A stretch of 64,000 nucleotides of DNA from G963701675 sp963701675 (GTDB taxonomy: Bacteria > Planctomycetota > Planctomycetia > Gemmatales > Gemmataceae): positions 8,122,001-8,186,000 of the forward strand of contig OY969623.1 of assembly GCA_963701675.1 (NCBI GenBank), read 5' to 3'. The notes beneath the pieces are model-generated. The model made no database searches, had not been told where the DNA came from, and saw only the letters and a list, made by a program, of their open reading frames with translations. The stretch's first letter is position 1. Each line of letters starts with the position of its first letter. Position numbers and translations under genes: made by a program. Positions 9,372 to 19,212 of this stretch are shown here, in pieces.

Positions 9372-9824
9372 TTGGGTTCGTCCGTTCCAAACACGACAGG
9401 TGCTCCGGTGCTTGACTTAACTCGCATTCCTGGAGCTGTTCGTTACGAGGGAGGAATATCTCGTCGGCTTTTCCTGGCCTATGGCGCGGCACTCGCGGCG
9501 CTGCCAAGTCTAGCGATTCGGGCGCCGGCTGAAGACCGCAAAGTGACTTTCAGTGGCGATCCGTTCTCACTCGGCGTTGCCTCCGGCGATCCAACTGCCG
9601 AGGGCGTAGTGCTGTGGACCAAACTCGCGCCGAAACCGCTCGATCCCGATGGCGGTATGAGGCCGGAGACGGTTTCGGTGGCATGGCAGATTGGTGAGGA
9701 TGAGTCCCTCAAGAAAGAGCCGAGCCTTTTTTGTTCAAGCCGCATAGTCCACGCCCTTAATGAGAAATTTGACGGCGTCGTGGGGCCCATTAAGTCTTTG
9801 CAGACACTCCGCGGCGGCGATTGA
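9372..9824 (+). pseudogene. phoD-like alkaline phosphatase, truncated N-terminal remnant
   Basis: The 150-residue frame carries a twin-arginine leader (SRRLFLAYGAALAALPSLA) and the start of the PhoD N-terminal domain: FSLGVASGDPTAEGVVLWTKL followed by RPETVSVAWQIGEDESLKK. PhoD enzymes are normally around 500 residues with a metal-binding phosphatase core. Here the homology ends near base 9710 and the frame soon stops, so the catalytic part is absent. No continuation is visible in other frames downstream. The start codon is uncertain (TTG at 9372). This is most likely a deletion remnant at the edge of the accessory region. Confidence 0.7.
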
Positions 9825-10222
9825 AGTGAAGTGTTCTGACTGCCCGAGCAATCGCGACTCGGGAGTCATTGATCTTCGGACGGTATCGTGCGCGATGGTA
9901 ACAACGACGTGTCACGAATCGCTCCTCGCCCGAGTAGTGAATCCATTTTCTGGAAACGTAGCCCGCATGCTCCGACACTAGAGTACGACATCGTGCCGCG
10001 AAGCGGTTTAGGACGCAGTAATTGTCGTCTCTGAGTTGAATGATGGCGGGCGTCAAGGGTCACACAATCCCGCCGCGACGACCAAGGTCGATAATGCGGC
10101 ACTTAATTCCGGTAGCGTGAGCGACTGAAAACGATGTGAACACCGACTTGACCATGGCCAGCCCCAATGCGGCTCGAAATGCCGGTCGGGTGCGAGAAGC
10201 GAGAGCGGAGAAACCACTCGCA
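9825..10222. other. Intergenic region after the phoD remnant, no gene recognised
   Basis: About 400 bases. Short overlapping frames exist on the minus strand, but none has a convincing start or similarity, and no part of the missing phosphatase core could be recognised. It may be decayed sequence left by the deletion. Confidence 0.4.
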
Positions 10223-11047
10223 CTAGGGGCAAAAACGGTAGCCGAATCCGTGTACACTCACAATGATACCCTCGACGGCAACTTTCTGGCGGACCACTTG
10301 CACGTGGTGCTTGAGGCATCGTCTTCCCGATGACACCCCTGCCATTTTTCTAAGGTCGGCAAACGTAAATGCCCTTTCCGGCTCCCTCAAGAGACACTCA
10401 AGAAGGCGAAACTCAGTGGTGCTGAGGCGTATTTCGCGGCCTTGCGAATACGCGCGGTGTCGAAGGCGATCAATAACTACGCCCCGATGTATCAAAAGCG
10501 GCGGCACTTCCATTGGTGGAATCGCCGGCAGAGTCGAGCGATGCAGTTGCGTGTCGAATGTGCGGATTCGGTCGAGAACGGCATCCAGGTCAAATTTCTC
10601 TGTACTGCGTCGAAGTCGTGCGGTTATTTTGATGATGGGTATCCCACGGACCGAATCGTGCTTCCGAAGCGTCTGCCACATGAGCCGCGATTTCGGTGTC
10701 ATAGGCCCTAGTACGATGAGGTCGGGTTTTGGCATGCGGGAATCCCAGGTCCTATGCCGACCAATTGGGAGCAAGTTAATGGCGTAGCCGGCTTGTCGAA
10801 TGACCTTCGCAAGCGGTCGGGCGGACATACCTTTTTCGGTGACGATTAAGATACGCAACGCGGCGTCAGGTCTGGGTTCTGGGTTAAGCACGGTCTCGAA
10901 AACTCCGACGGGACTTTTTTCCGCTCGACAGTTATTGAGCGTTATCTGGCCGGCGGCTAAAAGGTACCGTCCCCGCGATTCAGACACGCCCTTAGTGTCG
11001 GGGCTGCAATGTTGGCATTCGGTTTTTGGTTCGAAAAACCGTTTCAA
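10223..11047 (-). CDS. Response-regulator-like protein with PhoB/OmpR winged helix
   Basis: The 274-residue protein has a receiver-like segment (ALRILIVTEKGMSARPLAKVIRQAGY, then PDLIVLGPM). The usual phospho-acceptor Asp after the third strand is not apparent: DLIVLGPM has Gly-Pro where a receiver would have DxxMP. The C-terminus is a winged-helix effector domain (VIDRLRHRAYSQGREIRLSTTEFRLLECLLREPE, ending VSVHGFGYRFCP), the Trans_reg_C signature. It probably binds DNA without classical phosphorylation. No histidine kinase is nearby. The first 60 residues look unlike a receiver, so the true start could be further in. Confidence 0.7.
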   Translation of the reverse strand: MKRFFEPKTECQHCSPDTKGVSESRGRYLLAAGQITLNNCRAEKSPVGVFETVLNPEPRPDAALRILIVTEKGMSARPLAKVIRQAGYAINLLPIGRHRTWDSRMPKPDLIVLGPMTPKSRLMWQTLRKHDSVRGIPIIKITARLRRSTEKFDLDAVLDRIRTFDTQLHRSTLPAIPPMEVPPLLIHRGVVIDRLRHRAYSQGREIRLSTTEFRLLECLLREPERAFTFADLRKMAGVSSGRRCLKHHVQVVRQKVAVEGIIVSVHGFGYRFCP

Positions 11048-11060
11048 CTACTTGCGCAGA

Positions 11061-11112
11061 GTCACGACTCCGTCATCGTCGACACGTGATGCCGACCTGA
11101 CGGAGTCGTGAC
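11061..11112. repeat. Perfect 15-bp inverted repeat with 22-nt spacer
   Basis: GTCACGACTCCGTCA at 11061-11075 is exactly reversed and complemented at 11098-11112. It lies between the 3' end of the Calx-beta gene (stop at 11152) and the 5' end of the regulator gene (start at 11047), both on the minus strand. There is no T-run after either arm, so a plain rho-independent terminator is not indicated. It could be an operator of the regulator or an RNA hairpin. Confidence 0.7.
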
Positions 11113-11151
11113 GATTCACCGATGGAGCCTAGGCTCCCCTGTCACCTGTGA

Positions 11152-14100
11152 TTATTGGCCTCCCAAGTTAAGAGAGACGTTTTCTTTCAGGACATCCGCA
11201 TCGCCTGGTCGCGTCGGCCGCTTTAGGGTGCTAACTCGGCGACCGCTCACCGGATCCAAATCGGCCGCCATTGTCGCGTCTGGTGCGATGGAATCGGAAG
11301 AGGGGATTGGATCGTAGTGGTTATCGAACGTAGTTGCGTTGAGCGTCGCAACCGGTGCCGGCGGCGGGGGCACTGGAACCGGCGGCACGGTCGGTGTTAC
11401 CGGATCTTCCTGAAGAGTGCCACCCTGTCCACGCCCGAACCGATAGGTGAAGTCACTTCCAGTGGCTGAGCCGTTGTTGGCTGTATCCACGGCCCGTGCG
11501 TTACCGATCAGGCTGTTGCCGGTGAAGTTGAGTTGGAAACCACCGGGGGGTAGAACTCCACCAATGACACCGGCCCCCGTGAAGGATAGGACGAGGACGT
11601 TGGTGCCCAATCCGGCCACCATTGGCAGGGTGTCGACACGAGGATCAACGGCGCCGCCCCATTTCGTGATGGTAACGCCTGCGTCACCGCCACCCAGAAG
11701 GAACTGGCTGATAGGGCCGTTGAAAGTGAGCGTTATAGTTCCCACCGGGTTGCTGCGCGTGATGTTCGTAAGCGACACCAACGGGCTTTGGACTGTGGTG
11801 CCCGTGTTGATTTCGCCCGGGCTCATCGCCGTGCCAGGAGCGGGCAGGGCTGTGGCGTTCGCCGCGTCGTACACCAGCGGATCGTCGCCGGCAGCGATGA
11901 GATCGCCTTCGAACCAGGCGGAGGCGCTGTTGACGTTGGTATTGCCACGCTTACGACTGATCGCGTCCGGCACATAAAGCGTAAGGTGGGAGTTCGAGTT
12001 AATGGTATTGGTGCTGGGGAAGAAGTAAGTCCGGTCGCTCGCGCCATTGTCTTTGACGGCAATGGTATCGACGGCGATGACGCCGGCCGGCATCTCGAGG
12101 ATTCCGTCATTGTTCCAGTCGTAGTCAAACGAGCCGGTGGTCAGGCTCGAGCTCGGGCTGTAGAGCAAGGCGTAGGTCGCCGTGTCGTTCGAAATGACTT
12201 CGATATCCAGTTCGGGCCTGCCGATTTGCGTGACGCCGGCAGGCACGCGGAAACCGAAATTGTTCAGGGCCGTAATCAGCGTGAAGCCGCTCGACCCGTT
12301 TCGGAACGCGCCAAGGTCGACGACCAGGTCTGTGCTGCCTTCGCCCGGACCCACGTCGCCGTCAACGATCGCCAAGTACAGCGAACCCATCCCGGCGGAC
12401 GTGGCGCCGGTCAATTCAGCGAATTCATGCTTCCCATCGTTGCCAGGCGAATTGATAAAGAACTCGTTCAGAATGATATCCGGATTACCGATGTTGAAGT
12501 CGTTGTCGCGGATGGTCAAGGTGGCGTTGGGCCGATCGATGACTTCTCCGGCCACGGGCGTGATGGTCAACATAAGCGTTTCGTTCCGCTCCAGGTTGAC
12601 ATCGTTGAACGCTGGGATGGTGATGGTTTCAAACAGCTCACCGCCGGAGAAACCGAGGGACCCGGAGGACGGGCCGGAGATGTCGGCCAGCGTTCCGGTG
12701 CCCGGAGCGATGCTCCAGTTGAGGTTTGCCGTGCCGGTCGAGCCGCCCACGCGCACGGACCTTGACGTCGACGCTGCCGTTCTCATTCACCTTGTAGTCG
12801 CTATGAGAGAAGCGGAACGTTCCCTGACCACCGGGCGCTGCATAGAGAATCGTGAGCTTCGGCTTCAAGGTTTGGTTGAAGGCGTCGCGACTGCTGAAGA
12901 TCCAGTCGTTCGGAGAGTCGGAAATGATGGACCAGCCAAAGTTGGCAAGTGTGCCGTTCGCCCAAGCCTGAAGTGTGTCGACGTTGACGGGGATTTCGAT
13001 GAATCCGGCGCTGCTGGGGTTGGTAACCTTGAAGTCGAATTCCGCGGTCGCCTCCACGTCGTCCGGCGTGACGCCGTTGAGAATGCTGGTACCGAGGTTG
13101 CCGCGTGGCTGCTGCCAGGTAGTGGAGCCTTCATCCCAGTCTTGGAGCATGCGGAAGAAGCGAACCTGGGCGTCTGGCGATGTCGGCTGCGTAACGTTCA
13201 AGGTCAAGAAGGCGCTGAAAATTTGCGCTCCAGCGGGCACCTGGCTAGGAGCGTTCCCGAAGAGAGTATCAAAGCGAAGCAGCCCCTGCGTTGGACGGGC
13301 GTCTGATCCGACCCCAGTCTCCAGCTCCTCGTCAACGACGACGGTCGTCGTAAAGCCGAAGGGATCACCGCTTTGGAGGCTGTTCAAGTAGGCGTCGGTA
13401 GTGCTGGAGTAGGCATTGACGTCACCGTTTTGGAACGTTCTCACCAAGACGTCCCCGTCGACGATGGTGACGGTCACGGTTGCTGTGGTGATCAAATACG
13501 GAGATGTTGCGTTGCTCAACGTCACGGAGAAAGTCTGGAACCCCTCGGCCTGGCCGTCGTTGATGATAGCAATGTCGATGTTCTCCGAGGGGTCGCCGAT
13601 TCCAAAGGGAATCGACCCGCTTTCGGACGTGTAATCCTGCGGAGCGACTGCGGTACCGTTGAAGGTTTGGTAGTTGACGCTGATGGCGTCGGCCGTGTCC
13701 GACCGAACGACTGTGAGGGTCACGGAACCATTGGCTTCGTCAACATTGACGGTGCTGACCGAGAATGCCACGGTTCGCAACAGGTTGGAAGCGCCCGGGG
13801 TGATGGCCGCCCCGCCTGGCGCGACGACACTAATGCACGTCGTGCCGTTGGCATAGGCCGCCGGGTAAGCGCCGTTGGTGATGTCCCCGTTGAACCAGAC
13901 GCCAATGCTGTTGGGCAGGGTCTGGCCCAGACGCCGACTGACCCCGTCGGATGCCACGCTATTGGCGGCGTTACCACACACTCCTTCGGGCTGATGTACG
14001 TGCACGCCAGGAGTGCCGGGCTGCGTCGGGGCCGGCACCGTTGCAACACGGTCGCGGTCGCCGCCACCACCCTCGACGATGCCGACGCTATCAACGATCT

Positions 14101-15635
14101 GCGCACCCCCCGGCAGCTGGTCGAGTTCTCCCACCCCCAACCCAATGGCCGTTGCCGCACCACTCTCGTAAGCGCCTACGGTGTCATAGTCGTTTCCTTG
14201 CACAATAGCGACCGAGCTGCGAATGAGGGCATAGGTTTGTGACTGATCTTCCAGCTTACCGCCAACGCCGTCAAGGGTTGAGGTCATCAGCTGGTTAGTG
14301 TTGGGGTGCTTGAACGCTTGATAGTCCCAGGCCGTCGGCGTAATCACGAACAGGCCGTTGGTGCCGAAGCTTTGCCCGGCCAAGCTGATCACGTAGTCGG
14401 CAATGCCGCTGCCGGTACCACTGTTTTCTTCCTCCTCACCCTCGAACACCACAAAGTAATAGCCGGTAAGGCTAGCGCCTGGCGTGCCGATTAACTCGAT
14501 ATACTCTCGGTTGGTTTCGTCGCTGCTGGCGCTGCTGACGTTGTTCAGAACCTCGTTGATCAAGGCGTCGTCGTCGCCGATGGCCAGGGTCAACTCGTCG
14601 TTGGCCGCGTCGATGCTGGCGCCGCCCTGGGCATTCGTCAAGGACACGGTAAGCGTTTCCAGGCCTTCCAACAGCGTGTCGAACTTGATAGTCAGGGGTA
14701 CCGTTGCAATGGTCTGATTTGGGCCGAACGGGACGGTCACGGTACCGGGGTTCGTGTAGTCGCTGCCTGGAGTCGCGGTGACCCCGGTCACGCTGATATC
14801 GACACTGACGTTTCCGGTCTTGCCGCCGAAGCGTGCGATCGTCAAGACAGCGTTGCTGTCAACCGTATTCCCCTCGGGATGCACCTGGTGCAGGTCGACG
14901 AATCGGAAAGTGCCATTGTTGGGAGTCTGCCACCGGCGGAACGTAATCGACGACCAGCTTCGGCCGATTAGCGGCGGACGCCTCCGATGTGTTGAAGTCC
15001 CAGCCGTTCGTGGCGGCACTCTCGAGCAGCCAGCCGTTGTTAGGAGCTCCTGCGGACCAGTACCGAAGCGAACGGGTAACGTCGAATTCCTTGTTCGGCC
15101 CCGTGGTCGAATCAAACAGGATACCATCCGGCGGAAGTTCGGTGCTTTCACCTTGGGAAGCCTGTACGCCGCCAACCGAGCCGAACGAATTCCATGTCGC
15201 CGACGCTTCGTCCCAGGAAACGAGCATGCGGTATATGCTCATCTGCATGGCAGCGTTGGAATCGTTGAAGCACTCCACCACGAATTTCGCGGAAGTGATT
15301 GTCGAGCCCACCGGAATTTGATTGGCGCCGTTCCCGAAGATATTATCGAAGCGAACCAATCCCTGGCGTACCCCGCCCACGTCCTGCTGGTCCACGCTCA
15401 TGCCGGTTTCCGTCCCGAAGTTCACATTCGGTTGGACGGAGTACAGAATGGTGTCGACGTTGCCCGTGTAGCTCGGAGGCAAAACCCCTTCCTGAAATGT
15501 GATGATCGCCGGGGCCAGGCGTGTTTCAAGGTTCTCAACGAACAGGCGCTTCTTCAGAGCGGTCTTTCGCCGGAGTTGCTGTGCCGGATTTTTCTTCCTA
15601 GTTCCCAACAAGGCGGACAAACTCTTCCTTTGCAT
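11152..15635 (-). pseudogene. Giant Calx-beta / DNRLRE surface protein, broken by two frameshifts
   Basis: Three consecutive minus-strand frames read as one protein of about 1490 residues. Fragment one (15635 to about 14930) has the leader motif VENLETRLAPA and a DNRLRE-type domain. Fragment two (about 14930 to 12760) has a Calx-beta domain, a lamin-tail-like domain (LINEVLNNVSSASSDETNREYIELIG), a second Calx-beta and a second DNRLRE. Fragment three (about 12760 to 11152) has a third Calx-beta, a second lamin-tail-like domain and a proline-rich tail. The frames change at about 14928-14935 and 12752-12762, each consistent with one extra base. ATG at 15635 follows GGAG. The protein is probably cell-surface or extracellular. 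The breaks may be genuine or assembly errors. Confidence 0.75.
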
Positions 15636-15788
15636 TGCGAGTCTCCGTAAGTGAAGCAAACCTTGTACGAATTTCCCGAGCGTGTGTTCTTAATCCGGGA
15701 ATGTGAAGTTCATAGCGCGATTCGCTTGAGGTTTTTCTGAGGTTTATTTCAGGATGGACCAAGAGCACTCGAAAGCCCGCGCGCCACA

Positions 15789-16218
15789 TCAATCGACGCG
15801 AAGATCGCGGACCCACGCCTCGATCTTGGAATGGATCTGGTCGCGTACTGCGCGGAACTTCTGTAATTGCTGCTCAGCCGTCCCTTCGGCTTTCGCAGGA
15901 TCTTCAAACGGCCAGAAATGTCGGGCAACGACGCCTGGCCATGCTGAAGGACAACTCTTCTCCGCCTCCGAGCAGACGATTACCAGATGGCGCACCGGCA
16001 GCCGCCCTAAGTATTCACGAAGATGCTTGGAGCGCTGACCAGAGACGTCGATGCCAACCTCGTTCATCACGAGCACGGTTAAGGGATTAATTCCCTTCGG
16101 TTCCGTCCCGGCACTGTAGGAGTCAACGCGGTCGCCAGCCTCTTTCCGAAGGAACGCTTCGGCCATTTGGCTGTGCGCCGAATTGCCCGTGCACAGAAAG
16201 AGGACAGGCTGGTCTCAT
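15789..16218 (-). pseudogene. Arsenate reductase / low-molecular-weight phosphatase-like protein, start frame disrupted
   Basis: The frame reads VLFLCTGNSAHSQMAEAFLRKEAGD, then AGTEPKGINPLTVLVMNEVGIDVSGQRSKHL, and ends with the phosphatase-type DP loop WPFEDPAKAEG. This is the thioredoxin-linked ArsC/LMW-PTP family, about 135 residues. In its own frame no start codon exists before a stop at 16215-16217. An ATG at 16216-16218 lies one base out of frame, so a one-base insertion near the start is likely. The P-loop Arg of CX5R is His here (CTGNSAH), which would impair catalysis. Starting at the internal Met at 16166 would remove the catalytic Cys. Confidence 0.75.
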
Positions 16219-16271
16219 AGTGCCCTAATACATGCCCTCCCAACGCAAGGATGTTGGAAGACCAAGCTTCT

Positions 16272-17538
16272 TCATTCCCCACTCGGGCCGGTGGTTTGAT
16301 CGCCACCCGCGCGGGTGCACATGGCCTGCCAGGTTTTCTGGCTGATGGTATTGGTGACAAAGCGGACCGAGCCGTCCACCATGGCGGCGTTAACTCCGCG
16401 GTCGTGCCGGCTTCGGGCTGAGGCGTAGATATTACCGCCGCTGTCTGTGTTCTCCCAGCAGGGAATGCTGGCGGGCAAGTTGCTGCCGCATGCCGGGATG
16501 ACGTCGGGGTCAGACGGATTCGGCGGAAAACGGCCGGTGAATGCGCTCGCCCCCATGCTGGGAATCATCCATACGCCGCGCCAATCGTCATTCCCAGGTT
16601 CGCCTTGATCGCCCGCGTTCTGCGGATCCAATACGTTGTGCGTAAGAACCTCACTGAGCAAAACCGTATTTGATGCACCGTCACTGATTCGTGGAATGGT
16701 CTGTCCGCGGCCCATGCGTTCGCCCGGTGGGTACTTCTTGATTCGCTCGAGGCCGAAGGCGCCGAACATATGTGGTTTGTGGTTAGGCGGGTACGTGGAC
16801 GAGAGATGAACCGCCGTGAGCATAGTGTCCCCGCCGAAACAGGCCACGTAGTTCCCCTTGGCGAGATGCCCAATGCGCCATGCTGCCTTTAGAGTACGGA
16901 CCGTCGGCGTCGTCACCGCCCGAATAAGTACCGGTGTCATCTTTATCGTTGTAGAGGAGGTTGAGATCGGTATTTGCGCTGGGACAGATAAAGGACTTGT
17001 TGATCTTGCCGCCGAGGCCGCCAAAGTCCAATCGCTTCAGATCCCAGTTATCCGGCGGATTGGCCTCGTACGAGTCTTCGGGAAACTCGTTAAGAGCCTT
17101 CTGAGCGAAGTTGGCGAGCGCCTGTTGTTCCATAAAGGCAAGCAGTTGGACGGCCCAGTTAGGGCCGTAGCAGGCGGCCATGGTGCCGCTGCCAGGCGCT
17201 TGCGTGCCGCTCACCCACCAAGCAGGCAGCTGCGGATTCGACATGCCCTGATTCGGGTATCCGGGCGGCGTCTTGTTCTCCGGCAGATGTTGGGTGTCGA
17301 CGCAGGTTGGCCCGCCAGGTGGCAGGTAGCCATGCATTGATTCGAAGTTCGCGCACGCCAGGGCCAACTGTTTGAGATTGTTGGAACACGTCGCCCGGTT
17401 TGCCGCTTCACGAACCTTTTGAATCGCGGGGAGCAACAGTGCAATCAGGACTCCAATGATGGCGATCACCACCAAGAGCTCGATCAGGGTGAACGCCGTA
17501 CGACGACTTTCGTTGATAACACGAGTGAATGATTTCAT
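16272..17538 (-). pseudogene. DUF1559 protein, one frameshift
   Basis: The 5' part (17538 to about 16880) has the pseudopilin-like FTLIELLVVIAIIGVLIALL helix and IQKVREAANRATCSNNLKQLALACANF. The 3' part in another frame carries RIGHLAKGNYVACFGGDTM, ISDGASNTVLLSEV, and the closing RHDRGVNAAMVDGSVRFV. The two join near 16868-16895, consistent with one extra base. The ATG at 17538 follows AAGGAGTG, which is preferred over an upstream in-frame start at 17583. Unlike the two other DUF1559 genes in the window it has no lipoprotein partner. It lies in the accessory stretch beside other broken genes. Confidence 0.8.
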
Positions 17539-17791
17539 ATGACACTCCTTCTCCAGTGGGGCCAATCGAACCCGCACAATCACGCGCGCGATCGAGTATT
17601 CACAATCCTTTCACAAGAGATCGTTCGTCGGCTGGAACCTAACGCGGGAAGAATACGGCGCGGATGTGAACGTTTCGCGAAGCCAACGTGTCAAAAACAG
17701 AATGATTTGATGAAGACGCTTCTCAATTCTTTTTCCTTATAGGGATCGGAGTTATTCCGTCGCTTCCCGTCAAGCTCTTCCTGTACTTCCC

Positions 17792-18758
17792 ATGTTGCTT
17801 CTGGCCACCTCCTCCGGATTTCGAGGGAAGCGGCGCGGCGATTGTAAAGATCATGCGCTCTGGGCATGGCGAAAGCTGAACGAATTGGGCATCGCGGCGG
17901 AATTGGTGTGCGGCCAATCCCGTGCGGACGAAGAGTACTTCCCAGTTCTGGTGATGACGTCGGCCCAACGGCGTGGCCTCATAGTGGATAATGAGAAACT
18001 CAGAACGCAGATTGAATTCACGCTTGCGACGTTTCAACCGAACCATGAACGCATTCGCAAGGGACAGGCAATCCCCGGCGGAAATACGATGGCCGCTTAT
18101 GCCCTGGTGACACTCGAGGCAAGCCGACCATGCCCCCGACGAAACGACCTCCGCCCTCGTTGAATACTTGCTTCAAAAACAGAACTCAGACGGTTCCTGG
18201 CCGGCATTGGCGAAACGACTTCCGACGGAGGGGAGCAGTTTCACAAACAACGCGCTGGCGCTGCGTGTGCTTAAGAAATATGGCACAAACGAGCACGCGG
18301 AAGGGATCGAGTTCGCTTCCTCACGGGGCCGTGAATGGCTCGCAAAAAACCAACCTGCCGACACTGAAGGCAAAGTGTTTCGGCTTCGTGGATTGGTAAC
18401 TGCCAAGGCGGATCAAGAGAAGATTGATGCGGCGCGAGATCAACTTCTGAAAGATCAACGTGACGACGGCGGCTGGTCGCAAGCTCACGATCGCGAAAGC
18501 GATGCGTACGCGACCGGCACCGTCCTCATGGCCTTGCGACAAGCCGATGTCAAGCCCGACGATGCCGCTTACGCCAAAGACATTAGATTCCTCCTAAGAA
18601 CGCAAACTGCTGACGGCGCGTGGCTCGTCGAAACTCGCGGTCGTCCGGTTCAAGTGTTTTTCGACAACGGCGATCCCGGCGGCAAGTCACAATTCGCAAG
18701 TCTCTCGGCAACTTGCTGGGCGACCTTGGCGCTATTGGAGTGCGTCCCTGCGACTTAG
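17792..18758 (+). pseudogene. Chimera: transglutaminase-like fragment joined to squalene-cyclase-type repeats, frameshifted
   Basis: The first part (17792 to about 18010) reads RRGDCKDHALWAWRKLNELGI then EYFPVLVMTSAQRRGLIVDNE, like the Cys/Asp and closing strands of bacterial transglutaminase-like cysteine peptidases. From about 18030 the sequence changes to prenyltransferase/squalene-cyclase repeats: GGNTMAAYALVTLEA, LLQKQNSDGSWPA, LLKDQRDDGGWSQ, LLRTQTADGAWLV and a typical end SATCWATLALLE. The repeat part shifts frame near 18117, consistent with one extra base. Both partners lack their usual N-terminal portions. This looks like a deletion fusion and is probably not functional. Confidence 0.65.
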
Positions 18759-18948
18759 GTGAGCGTAAGGTGATTCCAGCCCGATGCCGCAAAAACCAGA
18801 TGATTGGCTCCACCGTCGAATTGAAGCCCGTGGCGTCCCCGCGTTCAAGCACAGAGGAAGTCGCAGGCCCTTGCCCGCCGCCACAACCGAATCCAACCCC
18901 CCCGGAAGCCCAGAACGGTCATCGTTGAGAAAGAGTGCTACGCGGAAG

Positions 18949-19212
18949 ATGCAGACCGGCCCCGGTATATGGAAATGGCCTTACTACATCAAACCGGCGT
19001 GGAAACGGGCCTGCCTCTTTGTCGTGATGATCGGCGGCCTCGTGTGCCAAGTGATTCCAGTTTGGTCTTCAGAGGTCAAGTGGCTTGCCTATCTTGGTGG
19101 GGTAGCAAATGTAGGGGCCATTCTGTACACCTATGGAACGATTCTGTTCGCTGATCTCCGCAAACCGATCAACGCTCCGAAGGTCGTCCATACGCGGCGA
19201 GGCGGAATATGA
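18949..19212 (+). CDS. Small two-helix membrane protein, unknown function
   Basis: The 87-residue product has two clear hydrophobic stretches (ACLFVVMIGGLVCQVIPVW and WLAYLGGVANVGAILYTYGT) and a basic N-terminus and tail. The frame can be extended to 18784, but the upstream part is charged, proline-rich and unlike coding sequence, so the ATG at 18949 is chosen; a weak GCGGAAG precedes it. No family recognised. It follows the broken cyclase-repeat gene on the same strand. Confidence 0.5.
   Translation: MQTGPGIWKWPYYIKPAWKRACLFVVMIGGLVCQVIPVWSSEVKWLAYLGGVANVGAILYTYGTILFADLRKPINAPKVVHTRRGGI

Noticed and set aside
11788..14242. Long plus-strand open frames (325, 374 and 289 residues) opposite the Calx-beta gene
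   Set aside because: They are antisense shadows of codon bias; they have no domains, leaders or ribosome binding sites, while the minus-strand protein has clear domains throughout.
12752..14935. Programmed ribosomal frameshifting in the Calx-beta gene
   Set aside because: There is no slippery heptamer at either site, and similar one-base breaks occur in unrelated genes, so errors or decay are simpler explanations.
16216..16360. Separate short gene on the minus strand upstream of the arsC-like gene
   Set aside because: It reads the same DNA as the arsC N-terminus in another frame and has no independent similarity.
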